The notes beneath the pieces are model-generated. The model did not search any database, had not been told where the DNA came from, and saw only the letters and a program-made list of their open reading frames with translations. From Cryptomeria japonica (lineage: Eukaryota; Streptophyta; Pinopsida; Cupressales; Cupressaceae): a DNA stretch of 64,000 bases. Positions 10,991 to 22,795 of the stretch are shown piece after piece (position 1 is the stretch's first letter; the number at the start of each line of letters is the position of its first letter). Both the position numbers and the translations under genes were made by a program. Location: positions 646,724,920 to 646,788,919 of the forward strand of contig NC_081405.1 of assembly GCF_030272615.1 (NCBI RefSeq), given 5' to 3'.

Positions 10991-12606
10991 TGGTACAGGA
11001 GCACCTATGGAGCACCTATGAAGACCTATGGAGACAAGGTGCACTAGGGTCACTGATATGCCCTCATGGAGAATCAAATAAGAAATGAAGTCTAAAAGGC
11101 CTTTAAGGTCTTAAAACAATGTAATCATGGCCAATAGAGCCTAAATGTGCAATGTAATGTAATTGAAAGATCAAAAAGTTGTAAAATTGTCAAAATTGGC
11201 AATTAGGCCTAGAAAAGGCTACAATTGGGTTTTGAAGGGTAGAATAGGTTATATGATGAATAAAAGAATGTAATAATGTTTAAAAGGTCATTTAAGGACC
11301 ATTTGGGCTGGGTAGGATGACTAGTTTCCAAAGTATCAAGTTGACAAATGAAATTGTCAATCTTGACAACTTTTGAGCAACTTTTGTTGCAACTTTGTAA
11401 AAAGAGGTAGTTATGGGTAGTTACAAGGTGGGTTTTGGTCTTGGAGGACCAAATACATTATAAAAGGTTGAGATCCGATACAAACATGAGTAATGTATGT
11501 GAGTTTTGAGTTTTGATCAATAAAAACCATATTTTTATGTGCATTTTCTGAGTTTCAACGTGAATAGTCAGATTCCTTATTGATTTTGATGCATTTGGTG
11601 TTTATATCTTGAAAGCTTCTTGTTTAGGGATGATGAAGGATTGATTTAACCTTTCTTTGGAAGTGGTGGAACTTATTTTCATTATGTTTTATCAAAGTTC
11701 TTTGTATTTTTGTGAAAACTGCCAGAACCCTAGCTTAGGGTATCCAGTGGCCTTATAAATGTGATATCTTTCATTTTAATGATTAACAAACCTCATTTTG
11801 GGCAAGGATGAGGCCAAGGATGTATATTACATGTCCAAGGTGTGTTCAGGGTTCCATGAAGGAGATGGCACATGCATGCATGATGGTTTTATGACTGTTG
11901 CAATCACAGTGGGGTAGTTTGACTATCACAGTCAATGGTGGAGGCTTTGTTTGGAGTGACACGGAATTTTAAGGCCAGGAGGGCTTAGAGGAGGTTGGAG
12001 GGTGTCTTGAATACCCTCCCAAGGCGTTGGAGCAAGTGGAGTGCCCAAAGGAGGGCTCAAACCGGTGGATTGCCAGTGATAGCAGCAAACTATCACAATA
12101 AGGACAGTGTAAGGTAAAGCAAGTTAATTGCCAAGTCAAGTTGATTTTAAGGATGCCTTGAGTTGTGGATAGAACCTAGTTAGTTGTGCAAGTAACTTGA
12201 GTGTTGGGAGTGGGTGTATACCATTGTTTTGTGACCATCTTGAGGAGATATTAGTTGATTGTCAAACAACCTGTGTTAGGACAATGAAAGTCTTTTGTCT
12301 TGAGGACCTAGTTTGGAGTTTAGTTGGGTTGTAATACCTTCAAATGCAATGTGGGAAGAGTCTACCTTGGTGTTAGGGTATGGAGGAGACTAGGAGTCAA
12401 GTGTTGATCCTAGAGTAGAGTCCAAAGGAGTGAGTAGGTTATCAAAACCTTAAAGATGCAGTCTTAGGCAATTGATGAGATGATCAATCATGATCAACAG
12501 GAGTTGGAATGGGGAGTTGGTTTCACCTAGCATGTAGAAGGATCCTCTGGTGTGTCTCCTTGAGTGACTAAACCCTTGGATTCCTAGAGTAGATCCCTCT
12601 GCATCA
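10991..12606 (+). repeat. 3' LTR of the 8.5-12.6 kb element
   Basis: Begins TGGTACAGGAGC and ends CTGCATCA, 1616 bp, followed by the TSD AAATG. A short purine-rich string (CCGGGAGTA) precedes it; a longer purine run AAAGGGGA lies about 30 bp upstream, so the exact polypurine tract is uncertain. Confidence 0.92.
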
Positions 12607-12942
12607 AAATGAGTACTCTAGCAAAGGTTGGGCATCTATCTTGGATTTGTCACATTTGTATGATTGGTTCCTAGATACACTTAAGGACTACTAGATATAA
12701 ACCTCTAAGTGAAATCATTTAAATTACATCTTAGCTGCATTGCAAATATAATTTTTAAATTTGTATTCCCCATGTGCAATATTGTTTTTCAAGGCATGCT
12801 AGCAAAAAGGAAAAACCTAGGACATAGCTAGCAAAAATGAATGTATGTGGATTAAAAAAAATGGCCTGCCTAAAATATATAATAACCAAATGTTTTCATT
12901 TATGTTTTAAAGTTTCAAGTTTTATAGCTTTATTAAAGTCAT
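12607..12942. other. Flanking sequence with a block repeated at 22930-23045
   Basis: No gene. About 100 bp around 12627-12725 (GGCATCTATCTT, GTCACATTTGTATGAT, CTAGATACACTT, AGATATAAAC) recurs in the same orientation at about 22928-23045, on the other side of the next element. Confidence 0.7.
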
Positions 12943-13302
12943 TGTTGTCAATTTTTGTGCCAACCCTTGCAGAGATTCGTTCTGAGATTTCACTGCGACT
13001 AACATGTTGTGTTAGTCAATGCGACTAACACATCATGTTATCATGCTCAACAGAGTTAGTTGCTTCTTTATTTTTTAGAAAGTGCATAACACAAAGGTTA
13101 TGTGAAGGTTCATAACATGAGGGTTAGTGATCAGAGCCAACATTGATACCAGCATCATTGTGACTAACATGTGTTAATCGCACCTAATGTTATTCATATT
13201 GTGTGTTATTCGGTTGCGACGGGCTAAGGTTTTTTTCGCACAAGTTTTGTCCAATAGGTTTTGCCCATGTGAGATGGCAAGGAACACAAAGAAGTCAATT
13301 CT

Positions 13303-16165
13303 TGATGCAATCAAGGTAGGGAGGCCCAATGAGGGATAACCCCGCTTTGCAACCTAAAACATAAACACCATGAATAATAGAGGAATCAGTTTACATAACA
13401 AAAGATACAACCAGGGAAAATAGGAAAAAGGAGCAATCTTTATAATAATTTGATGAATTACATATGCCCTTAGGCTTTATAGATGCTAGGTTGCAACCCA
13501 AGATAACTGACTGACTCAAACAACTCAATTTCCTGATTGGGTAGGTCATCTACTCTCAACTCTGTCTTTTTCTTTGTCTGTTGATCCAGACCTCAATCTG
13601 CCATACCAAAACACCTCTACACCTCGAGAACCTACATCTTTTTTGAATCTAATCTTTCGCGGATCTCCCCCTTTCCAAATGAATCTCCATCTTCCCCTTT
13701 ATACCATCCGCAAGCCTCAACAGTTTAATCAAGTCAGCCAAAATGCATCGGTTTATGATGAAACATGTAAACAAAAACATCAAAATTGGAACAAACCAAT
13801 ACCAAAACAATACCAGAATCAAATCTAAATGCCATGAATTTTGAATATGTCTAAGTCAAGGGTCTCTAGATGCTAAATCTAGATCCATGACTTTAAATTC
13901 ACAAATATAAAGAAACGCAACAATCTCCAAGGTCACTTCCTCAGTAATCAGCAACTCCACGGTCAACTGCTCCAATAGGATGAATTTCCTACACACCTCT
14001 ACATCAGACTCTCAGGGTTATTTGAAAAGTGAATCCCATCACTTTGATATGCAACATGCCACAATCAATGCTATCTCTTGAATTTGGTTCGGTGATCTGT
14101 TCACAAGTACTTGCAACTGCCTCAGCTTCGATGCTCTGACTACAAGTTCCAATTGCCTCTCCTCAGCGATCTACTGGACTCCCTTGCAGCCTACCTCAAT
14201 CAGTGATTTGTTCAAGACAACCTGCCAACTGCCTCAAGTTCTTGCTTCTAGGTTCGACAGTCTGCTTGTGAGCCTTGTACTACCTCAATGCTTGGCGATT
14301 TGAATAAGTCTTCAAGCTGCCTCAAGTTCTCTCCTTCCAACCAGTTCATAGCCCACTTTGATACCATCTGATGCAGTCAAGGTAGGGAGGCCAAATGAAG
14401 GACAACTTTGCCTTGTAGCTTAAAACATAAACACCATGAATAATAGAGGAACCGGTTTACACAACACAAGATACAACCAGGGAAAATACGGAAAAGGAGC
14501 AATCTTTAAAATAATTTGATGAATTACATATGCCCTCAGGCTTTACAGATGCTAGGATGCAACCCAAGATAACAAAACAACTCAAACAACTCAATTTCCT
14601 GATCCAGTAGATCATCTGCTCTCAACTCTATCTTATGCTCTGTCTGGTGATCCTGACCTTAGTCTGCCGAACCAAAACACCTTAGCACCTCCAAAATCTA
14701 CATCTTTTCTTAATCTTATATTTCGCAAATCTTCCCCCCTTTCCAAATGAATCTCCATATTCCCCTTTATACCATTCCCAAGCCTCAACAACTTAATCAA
14801 GTTGGCCAAAATGCATCAGTTTATGATGAAACGTGTAAACAAAAACACCCAAACTGGAACAAACCAATACAAGAATCTATATCTCACCATAATCAAATCT
14901 AAATGCCATGAATTTTGAATATGTCTAAGTCAAGGGTCTCTAGATACTAAATCCAAATCTGCAACTTTAAATTCACAAATATGAAGAAACACAACAATCT
15001 CCAAGGTCACTTCCTCGTTAATCAACAACTCCATGGTCAATTGCTCCAACTGGATAAATTTCCTGGATGCCTCTACATCAGACTCTTAGGGTTATTTGAA
15101 AAGTGAGTCCCATCACTTTGATCTGCAACATGCCACAGTCAATTCTATCTCTTGAATTTGGTTTGGTTATCTATTCGCAGGTACTTGCAATTGCCTTAGC
15201 TTCAATAGTCTAACTACAAATTCCAATTGCCTCTCCTCGGTGATCTATTGGACTCCCTTGTAGCCTGCCTCAATCAATGATCTGTTCAAGACAACCTGCC
15301 AACTGCCTCAAGTTCTTGCTTGTAGGTTCGGCGGTCTGCTTGCAAGCCTTGTACTGCCTCAATGCTCGATGATCTAAACAAGTCTTCAAGCTGCCTCAAG
15401 TTCTCTCCTTCTAATCAGTTCACAACCCACTCTGATACCATCTAATGAAGTCAAGGTAGGGAGTGCCAAATGAAGGACAACCCCGCCTTGTAGCCTAAAA
15501 CATAAACACCATGAATAATAGAGGAATCAGTTTACACAACACAAGATACAACCGGGGGAAACAGGAAAAAGGAGCAATCTTTAAAATAATTTGATGAATT
15601 ACATATGACCTCAGGTTTTACAGATGCTAGGTCATAGCCCAAGATAAGGAAATGAATCAAACAACTCAATTTCCTGATCCGGTAGGTCATCTGCTCTCAA
15701 CTCTGTCTTCAGCTTTGTCTATTGATCTAGACCTCAGTCTGTTGGACCAAAACACCTTTGCACCTCTGGAATCTACATCTTTTTTGAATCCCATCTTTCA
15801 TGGGTCTCCCCCCTTTCCAAATGAATATCCATCTTCCCCTTTATACCATCCACAAGCCTCAACATCTTAATCAACTCGGCCAAAATGCACCAATTTATGA
15901 TGAAATGTGTAAACACAAACACCAGAACCAGAACAAACCAATATCGGAACAATACTGAAATCGATATCTCACCAGAATCAAATCTAAATGCCATGAATTT
16001 TGAATATGTCTAAGTCAAGGGTCTCTAGATGCTAAATCCAAATCCCCAGCTTTAAATTCACAAATATGAAGAAACACAACAATCTCCAAGGTCACTTCCT
16101 CAATAATCAGCAACTCCATGATCAACTGCTCCAACCGGATGAATTTCCCAGATGCCTCTACATCA
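13303..16165 (-). mobile_element. Miniature LTR element in LTR-interior-LTR-interior-LTR array
   Basis: Three LTR copies (13303-14006, 704 bp; 14369-15080, 712 bp; 15443-16165, 723 bp) alternate with two interiors of exactly 362 bp (14007-14368, 15081-15442). Each LTR has ends TGATG/CATCA, mutated to TAATG in the third. On the minus strand the interior begins with GATGGTATCAGAG or GATGGTATCAAAG, an iMet-type primer site (complement at 15430-15440 and 14356-14366), so the element points left. Flanks ATTCT (13298-13302) and ATTCC (16166-16170) are a TSD with one change; the unoccupied site is seen in the sister LTR near 21024. The interior has no coding capacity. Tandem arrays of this kind arise by LTR-LTR unequal recombination. 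Confidence 0.9.
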
Positions 16166-17404
16166 ATTCCTTTCTCCCCCCCTCATGGGCATAAGTTAAC
16201 AAAAATAATGCTTGCGGGGTAACACATGCAATGAGGAGTTTCCTCCCCCCGCCATATTGTGCCAAAGGGAACGATAAAGAAAGATGGGAGTGAGATAGAA
16301 AAGTAAAGGGCGTGAGGGCTTTCCCTGCCATCCTGTAAGGTAAAGTCAAGGCCTAGGCGACCTCACAGGGTAAAACAAAAGTAATGCTAAGGAGGTTCCT
16401 TGCGATAGATGTTGAGGGGGCAACATGACCTTGCGGGGTAGCAAGCACATAGTGTGGATGGGCTCTCCCCGCCATCCTGTGACAAGTTAGTGGACATCAC
16501 GGGGACCTCACGCGATAACAAAGGTGAAATGAATGTGTTTCCTTTTTACCTCATGCTGAAGAGAAAGGACACCAAGATGGTGTATAGGGTAACAAAAGAA
16601 AAGTGAACAAAGGCTTCTTGCCATCTTGCAAGGGATTCTGAGGAAGCAAGACAACATTGTAGGGTACTAAAACAAAGAGAATATAGTCTTCCCCACCATC
16701 CCATGCCAAAGAAAACAACAACGATATACAAGTGAGCTCGGCCTACCATGTGGCATGCGTGTGGCCCTGTATTTTCACTTAGTGGCCTGATTGGATTGTC
16801 ATGTTTTAAAGTCCAATTGAGCCTTTTGGGGCGCTATGTGGAGAGATCTCGTGCATCCATTTTCACATGAATCTCTTTGATCAACGACCAATTTTCAAAC
16901 TCACAAGTGTCATTGGCATTTAAACCTCTGTGTAGGGTGGTTGTCGACCCGATGGTTGAGGTCCCTTTTTCTACACAGTTAGTGCCCAATTTTGAATCTG
17001 ATTTTGTTCCAACTGCCAAAGGACTCTGTCATAACTCCAGAGGTGACTCCTGCAGCTGATTTTAAACACCACCTACAACTTATTCATTGCAGTGAAAACT
17101 TATGGGTTTAAAGGCATTTTCAGATGCATTTAGGTGCGAAGTTCTCCCTGATTTGCGAGATTTTTCTTTTCCCCATGCTGTAGAGGACCATTTTCAAAGA
17201 TTGCATTCAACACACCATCAGATTATTTGATTTGATCTTCTTCTCCTCTTTGATATTTTGTAACCTAACCCTAGGTAGGGTTAGGTTTTCTTAAATACAA
17301 CTCAATCTGAGTTATTCCTGAGCTTTAAAGACAATTTTGTAGCCTTATTCAGGGATCTTTCTTTCTTTTCTTCTGCAGAGAACTTATGTTTCTCTACACT
17401 TGTA

Positions 17405-18150
17405 AATTTTGCCTTGCCCTTTCATTAATAAAATTAGTATTACTTGCCTCCTTTCAGTTCTTACAACATGTGTAATGTTTTTACCTCTTTGTTTGAATGC
17501 ATTCTTGTTTGTTTTCCTTAGTTGTAGGTGTTTGTGTTGATCCCTCTGTGGATGTTGATCATGAATTGAGCTCATTTCCTCTCCTCATTTCATAGAATTC
17601 CAACCTTCACTTGCACTTAGGTGGCTAATTAGGATAGAAATCTATCCATATTTGGGGTAGTTTTATTGATGTCTTGTGCAGTTATAGGTGGGAAGATCAC
17701 TTTCCATCTAGGTGCACACCTTATGTCCCCTCTTTCAAGCATCCCCTCTTTCTCCCCTTTCCCTTTCAGATCACATATTTTTCCTTTGCCCTTTCATTAA
17801 TAAATTTAGTCTTACTTGCCTCCTTTTTGTTCTTACAACACGTGTAATGTTTTCACCTCTTTGTTTGAATGCATTCTTGTTTGTTTTCCTTAGTTGTAGG
17901 TGTTTGTGTTGATCCCTCTGTGGATATTCATCATGAACTGAGCTCAGTTCCTCTCCTCATTTCATAGAATTCCAACCTTCACTTGCACTTAGCTAGCTAA
18001 TTAGGATAGAAATTTGTGCATATTTGGGGTAATTTTATTGATGTCTTGTGTAGCTACAGGTAGGGAAGATCACTTTCAATCTAGGTGCAAAACTTATTTC
18101 CCCTCTTTCAAGCATCCCCTCTTTCTCCCTTTTCCCCGTTAGATCATAGA
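17405..18150 (+). repeat. 372-bp tandem duplication inside the left LTR
   Basis: TTCATTAATAAA occurs at 17421 and 17793 (372 bp apart) followed by matching sequence (TTACTTGCCTCC, TGAATGCATTCTTG, GTAGGTGTTTGTG, CTAATTAGGATAGAAAT). The right LTR holds a single copy (from about 22263), so the duplication most likely arose in the left LTR after insertion. Confidence 0.88.
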
Positions 18151-18333
18151 TTAGGATTTATCAGTGTTGGATTGGTCCAACACTAGCACTCAGATTGGAA
18201 AGGAAGTTGGTCTTCTCTGGTGATTCAATCTCACTTTTGCAAGTCCCACACTTGGGAGGTTGTTTCCATGTTGTACAAGGTTGATGACCAGGGTCGTTCA
18301 TCAAGTGAGTGAACTTTTTGTGACAACAACTTT

Positions 18334-18351
18334 CGGCACACCTAGTGGGAC
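18334..18351 (+). other. Primer-binding-site-like motif after the left LTR
   Basis: CGGCACACCTAGTGGGAC lies five bases after the LTR end, with a second version TGGTACACCTGGTGGGAC at 18425-18442. The element at 25147-35677 has TGGCACACCCGGTGGGAC at the equivalent place. The priming tRNA is not identified. Confidence 0.5.
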
Positions 18352-18738
18352 AAGCTTAAAGCATTCAAGATAAATCCATGCATCAGACCGTTCCATTTCA
18401 AGCCACCGGTCATGCCACAGTTTTTGGTACACCTGGTGGGACAGATTGAACTAACTTTGGTTCATGCTTTCTTTTCTTTTGTTGATAGTTGGCGTGTCTA
18501 TCAACAAGCTCAGCCTTTGGATCTAATATTTACATATTGGCGACTCTATAAAGAAGATCTATTGGTTAACCTGAGTAGAGCTCAAACAACTGAAGACTTG
18601 GTGCATTCTTCAGTCGCCAACCTTTGAAGGCATCACCTTTCAAGCACCTAGCAACTATGGTGAATCTATGGTATGCTATCAGTTTGCCCTTTTAAGCATT
18701 TTTGTGTAAAAAGATCCATTTCTTCAATGCTTTAAAAG

Positions 18739-19500
18739 ATGGATTCATATTATGGGTATAACTCCTATTCCCCCCCCCCAATTTTATGAAAATGCCAATC
18801 AACCCTCCCCATACTACCAACAAGATCAAACCAGAATTGCTCCTGGTCTCACCCACAATGGCCTTTCTCCAGCAGCATGTGGGTATTTCCCTAATTCTTA
18901 CCACCCACCCACCCCTGCTTTGCCTCCCAATCAACCCCAAAGTGATGAAAGGGTTGCTATTGCTGAGATAAAAAAACATGATACTCAATTACAAAAGGTA
19001 GCTTGATGAAATCAAGCAATAGCTATGGGATCAGGAGGAGGCATTTTATTATCAACAACAACAACAAGAATTTGAAGCTCAACAACAACATGAGTACTTC
19101 CTTGTAGAGAAGATTGCTTCTTCTAAGAGGGAAGAGGTCAGACAGTTAGCGGCCCTAGTGGTCAAAATCATGCAAGCGGAGGCCTCTGCCCCTACTCCCC
19201 CTAAAAGAAAAATTCCAAGCTTCAGGTAGGACAGACCTCTCAGGCCTCTAGAGGAGCTTATCCTTGTACAATTTCATCCTTATAGAGAGCCAATTCTAGA
19301 GTAGGTCCAACTTGCTCCTTGTTTTCATGAGGATCCTATTCATGAGGAGTTTGAATTTCAATCTCAGCTCCAATGACCTGAGTTGGAGGCCCTGAGAAAA
19401 CATTTTCTAGCTCTATCCTATTGTCCTAATGAAATTCACCTTTGCAAGGATGGAAATGTTGTATGGAGGGTGGATGGAGCTCATCCTCCCCCCATATTCA
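18739..19500 (+). pseudogene. Decayed Gln/Pro/Tyr-rich gag-like ORF
   Basis: An ATG at 18739 opens MDSYYGYNSYSPPP, then a run of ten C (18770-18779) shifts the frame by one; the following frame carries ENANQPSPYYQQDQT and runs to a stop at 19006. A third frame continues with a Gln-rich stretch (YYQQQQQEFEAQQQ around 19050) and Lys-rich segments to about 19500, with several stops. Low-complexity Tyr/Pro/Gln-rich N-termini are often seen in gag-like ORFs of pol-less plant LTR elements. No zinc knuckle is found. The homopolymer, several stops and lack of any motif make this non-functional. Confidence 0.45.
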
Positions 19501-20656
19501 AAGAGTGACCTATTGTTAGTGAAGAGGGCATTGAGAAGCCTGGGATGCTGCAGGAATAAATCAAGAATGAACAATTGGAGCCACAAATCACCACACAAGA
19601 AACAATATGCAATTTGGAGGAAGTCTTGGTTATCTCTTATCATCTTTCCTCCGTCATTGAAGATGAAGAGATAGAGCTCTCTTCACTCAAACCAGTGGTG
19701 TACTCTCTGCAGGAGGAGCCTGCATTAGAAGAAGAAAATCATGAGGACTGTGGGACAATGGGAGATATGAGTTCTACCCCCATTCTCATCTTTTTAGAGC
19801 TTCAAGAGTGTCACGACAACACCCAAATCAGTCCTATGTTACTAAATTTAGTGAAGAGGAGTTGCAGGAGGATTCATTTTAGGATGATCTGGAGAAATTT
19901 TGTTCAGATTTGGAATCCAGACCGCACCCTCATAGTGAGCTGATTTTTTAGTAGCATTTAAAGAAAACAAGGGAGGACTTTTAGATCTTTGAAATTCATA
20001 GGGATGATTTGTAGGGATTTTTTGATCGACATGATTAGATTTTGGTGAAGGAGATGTTTGAACCTGAGCAAGCTAGCGGTGGAGGCTCATTTTTTTCATA
20101 TCAGGAGGCTTCCCAGTTACATATATCTCCATGATTGGGGCCAAGCTTGAAGTTGTAGAGCCACATGCCCAAGCTACAAGTGAAGAAAAGATGAGCAATG
20201 TGTCTGATCAAGTTTTTTGGGTATGTATGTTTGTTTGTGAGTTGCAGGGCTTCTTACAACTAACATTGGTTCTGCTTTTCACCTCTCAGACCCATTTTTT
20301 ATTCCAGAGCCATGAAAATCACTTGTCCTTGTTTAGGGAGGGAAGCTACTTTAACCAATATGTGAATGGTTTTGTTTAAATGGCTTTAGGTTGATTGGTT
20401 AAAGTAGGATAGTATAGGATTTCCTTTCCTCCAAGTGCTTCGACACATTGTATTTAGTTTTTCAGTTATTATTTTTTGTAATAAGTGCACGAGCACAATC
20501 TGCTCTTTTAGAGTAGCATGGAATTTTGATGTCTTCCAGGTTGCAGGGGTAGTGGTTTCTTCATATTCTTCAAATTTGACTCTATGCCCAATGGATTTTC
20601 TAAGAGTACTGATCTTGTGCCAAGTAGGCTTGCCATCCCTTCCGAGTCGCCAGAAA
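19501..20656 (+). other. Remaining interior of the 12.9-22.8 kb element, no gene
   Basis: Short broken frames only, including one of 122 codons (19575-19943) with no recognised motif. The sequence before the right LTR (GAGTCGCCAGAAA) shows no clear polypurine tract. Confidence 0.5.
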
Positions 20657-22795
20657 TGTTGGTAATTTTTTGGGCCAACCCTTACAGAGATTTGTTCTGA
20701 GATTTCACTGTGACTAACATGTCGTGTTAGTCAGTTCACCTAACATGTTGTGTTATTGTGCTCAACAGAGTTAGTTGCTTCTTTATTTTTCAGAAAGTGC
20801 ATAACACAAAGGTTATGTGAAGGTGCATAACACGAGGGCTAGTGATCAGAGCCAACAATTATACCAGCATCAGTGTGACTAACACGTGTGTTAATCACAC
20901 CTCATGTTATTCACATTGTGTGTTATTTAGTTGTGGCGGGCTAAGGTTTTTTTCGCACAAGTTTTGTCCAATAGGTTTTGCTTGCCTGAGATGGCAAGGA
21001 AGGCAAGGAAGTTAGTTCCTTTCTTCCCAACATGAGGGCATAAGTTAACAAAAATAATGCTTGCGGGATAACACATGCAACGAGGAGTTTCCTCCCCCTG
21101 CCATTCTGCGCCATAGGGAATGACAAAGAAAGATGGACGTGGGATAGAAAATTAAAGGACGTGAGGGCTTTCCCCACCATTCGTAGGGTAAAGTCAAGGC
21201 CCATGCAACCTCGCAGGGTAAAACAAAAGTAATGCTAAGGAGGTTCCCCGCCACTCCATGATAGATTTTGAGGGGGCAATGCGACCTTGTGGGGTAGCAA
21301 GCACATAGTGAAAATGGGCTCTCCCCGCCATCCCACGATAGGTAAGTGGACATCACGGGGTAGCAAAGGTGAAATAAATATGTTTCCTTGTTACCTTGCG
21401 TTGAAGAGAAAGCACACCATGATGGCATACGAGGTAACAAAAGCAAAGTGAACAAAGGCTTCCCGCCATCCTGCGAGGGATTCTGAGGAAGCAAGGTGGC
21501 ATTGTGGGGTAAGAAAACAAAGAGAATACAGTCTTCCCCGCCATCCCATGCCAAAGACAACAACAACAATATACAAGTGAGCTCGACCCACCACGTGGCA
21601 TGCGTATGACCGTGGATTTTCACTTAGTGGCTCGATCAGATGACCATGTTTTAAAGCCCAATTGAGCCTTTTGGGGTTCTATGTGAAGAGATCTCATGTG
21701 TCCATCTTCACACGAATCTCTTTGATCGACAACCGATTTTCAAACTTGCAAGGGTTGTTGGCATTTAAACCTCTGTGCAGGGTGGTTGTCGACCCGATGG
21801 TCGAGGTCCCTTTTTCTGCACAGTCGGTGCCCGATTTCAAATCTGATTTTGTTCCAACTGCCAAAGGACTCTATCATAAATCTAGAGGTGAATCCTGCAA
21901 TTGATTTCGGACACCACTTGCGGCTCATTCATTTTTGTAAAGACTTATGGGTTTGAAGGCCTTTTCAGATGCATTCAGGTGTGGAGTTCTCCTTGATTTG
22001 TGGGATTTTTCTTTTCCCCATGTTGCAGAGGACTATTTTCAGAGATTGGATTCAACACGCCATCGGATTATTAGATATGATCTTCTTCTCTCTGATATTT
22101 TGTAACTTAGCCCTACACAGGGGTAGGGTTTCTTAACTACAACTCAATCTGAGTTATGATTGAGCTTTAAAGGTAATTTTGTAGCCTTGTTTAGGGATCT
22201 TTCTTTCTTTTCTTATGCAAAAAACTTATGTTTCTTTGCACTTGTAAATTTTGCCTTGCCCTTTCATTAATAAATTTAGTCTTACTTGCCTCCTTTCAGT
22301 TATTACAACATGTGTAATGTTTTCACCTCTTTGTCTGAATGCATTCTTGTTTGTTTTCCTTAGTTGTAGGTGTTTGTGTTGATCCCTTTGTGGATGTTGG
22401 TCGTGAATTAAGCTCAGTTCCTCTCCTCATTTCATATAATTTCAACCTTCACTTGCACTTAGGTGGCTAATTAGGATATAAATTTGTGCATATTTGGGTA
22501 GTTTTATTGATGTCTTAGGTAGCTACAAGTAGGGAAGATCACTTTCAATATAGGTGCAAACCTTATTTTCCCTCTTTCAAGCCTCCCCTCTTTCTCCCTT
22601 TTCTCTGTCAGATCATAAATTAGGATTTATCAGTGTTGGGTTGGTCCAACACTAGCATTCAGATTGGAAAGGAAGTTGGCCTTCTTCGGAGATTCAACCT
22701 CACTTATGCAAGTCCACACTTGGGAGATTGTTTCCATGTTGCACAAGGTTGATGATCAAGGTCGTTCATCAAGCGGGTGAACTTTTGTAACAATA
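20657..22795 (+). repeat. Right LTR of the 12.9-22.8 kb element
   Basis: Begins TGTTGGTAATTTTTT and ends GTAACAATA; intact and uninterrupted, so it serves as the reference for what was inserted into and duplicated in the left LTR. Confidence 0.88.

Larger units (their letters stand above)
8512..12606 (+). mobile_element. Complete non-autonomous LTR retrotransposon, TSD AAATG
   Basis: Two long direct repeats (8512-10146 and 10991-12606) flank an 844-bp interior. The element is bordered by AAATG at 8507-8511 and again at 12607-12611, a perfect 5-bp target duplication. A primer-binding site TGGTATCAGAG (10149-10159) lies two bases after the left LTR and matches the initiator Met-tRNA primer used by many plant LTR elements. 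The interior has one ORF and no protease, RT, RNase H or integrase. The LTRs are nearly colinear with scattered substitutions, so the insertion is old but not ancient. It is of the short-interior, pol-less class. Confidence 0.93.
12943..22795 (+). mobile_element. Non-autonomous LTR retrotransposon (LARD-like) with nested miniature element
   Basis: The left LTR (12943-18328) and right LTR (20657-22795, 2139 bp) match over their whole length once a nested insertion (13303-16165 plus one 5-bp target copy) and a 372-bp duplication are removed from the left copy. LTRs start TGTTG and end ACAACA (left) or ACAATA (right). Flanks GTCAT (12938-12942) and GTCAC (22796-22800) are a TSD with one transition. 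The interior (18329-20656) has only a decayed Gln/Pro-rich gag-like ORF and no pol. A primer-site-like string follows the left LTR at 18334-18351. Confidence 0.85.

Noticed and set aside
13303-16165. CRISPR-like or satellite array
   Set aside because: The units are about 1.07 kb with LTR ends, primer sites and a TSD, so they are retroelement repeats.
21045-21623. 192-codon minus-strand frame in an LTR
   Set aside because: Lies wholly in the right LTR; the equivalent part of the left LTR is broken, and no domain is visible.
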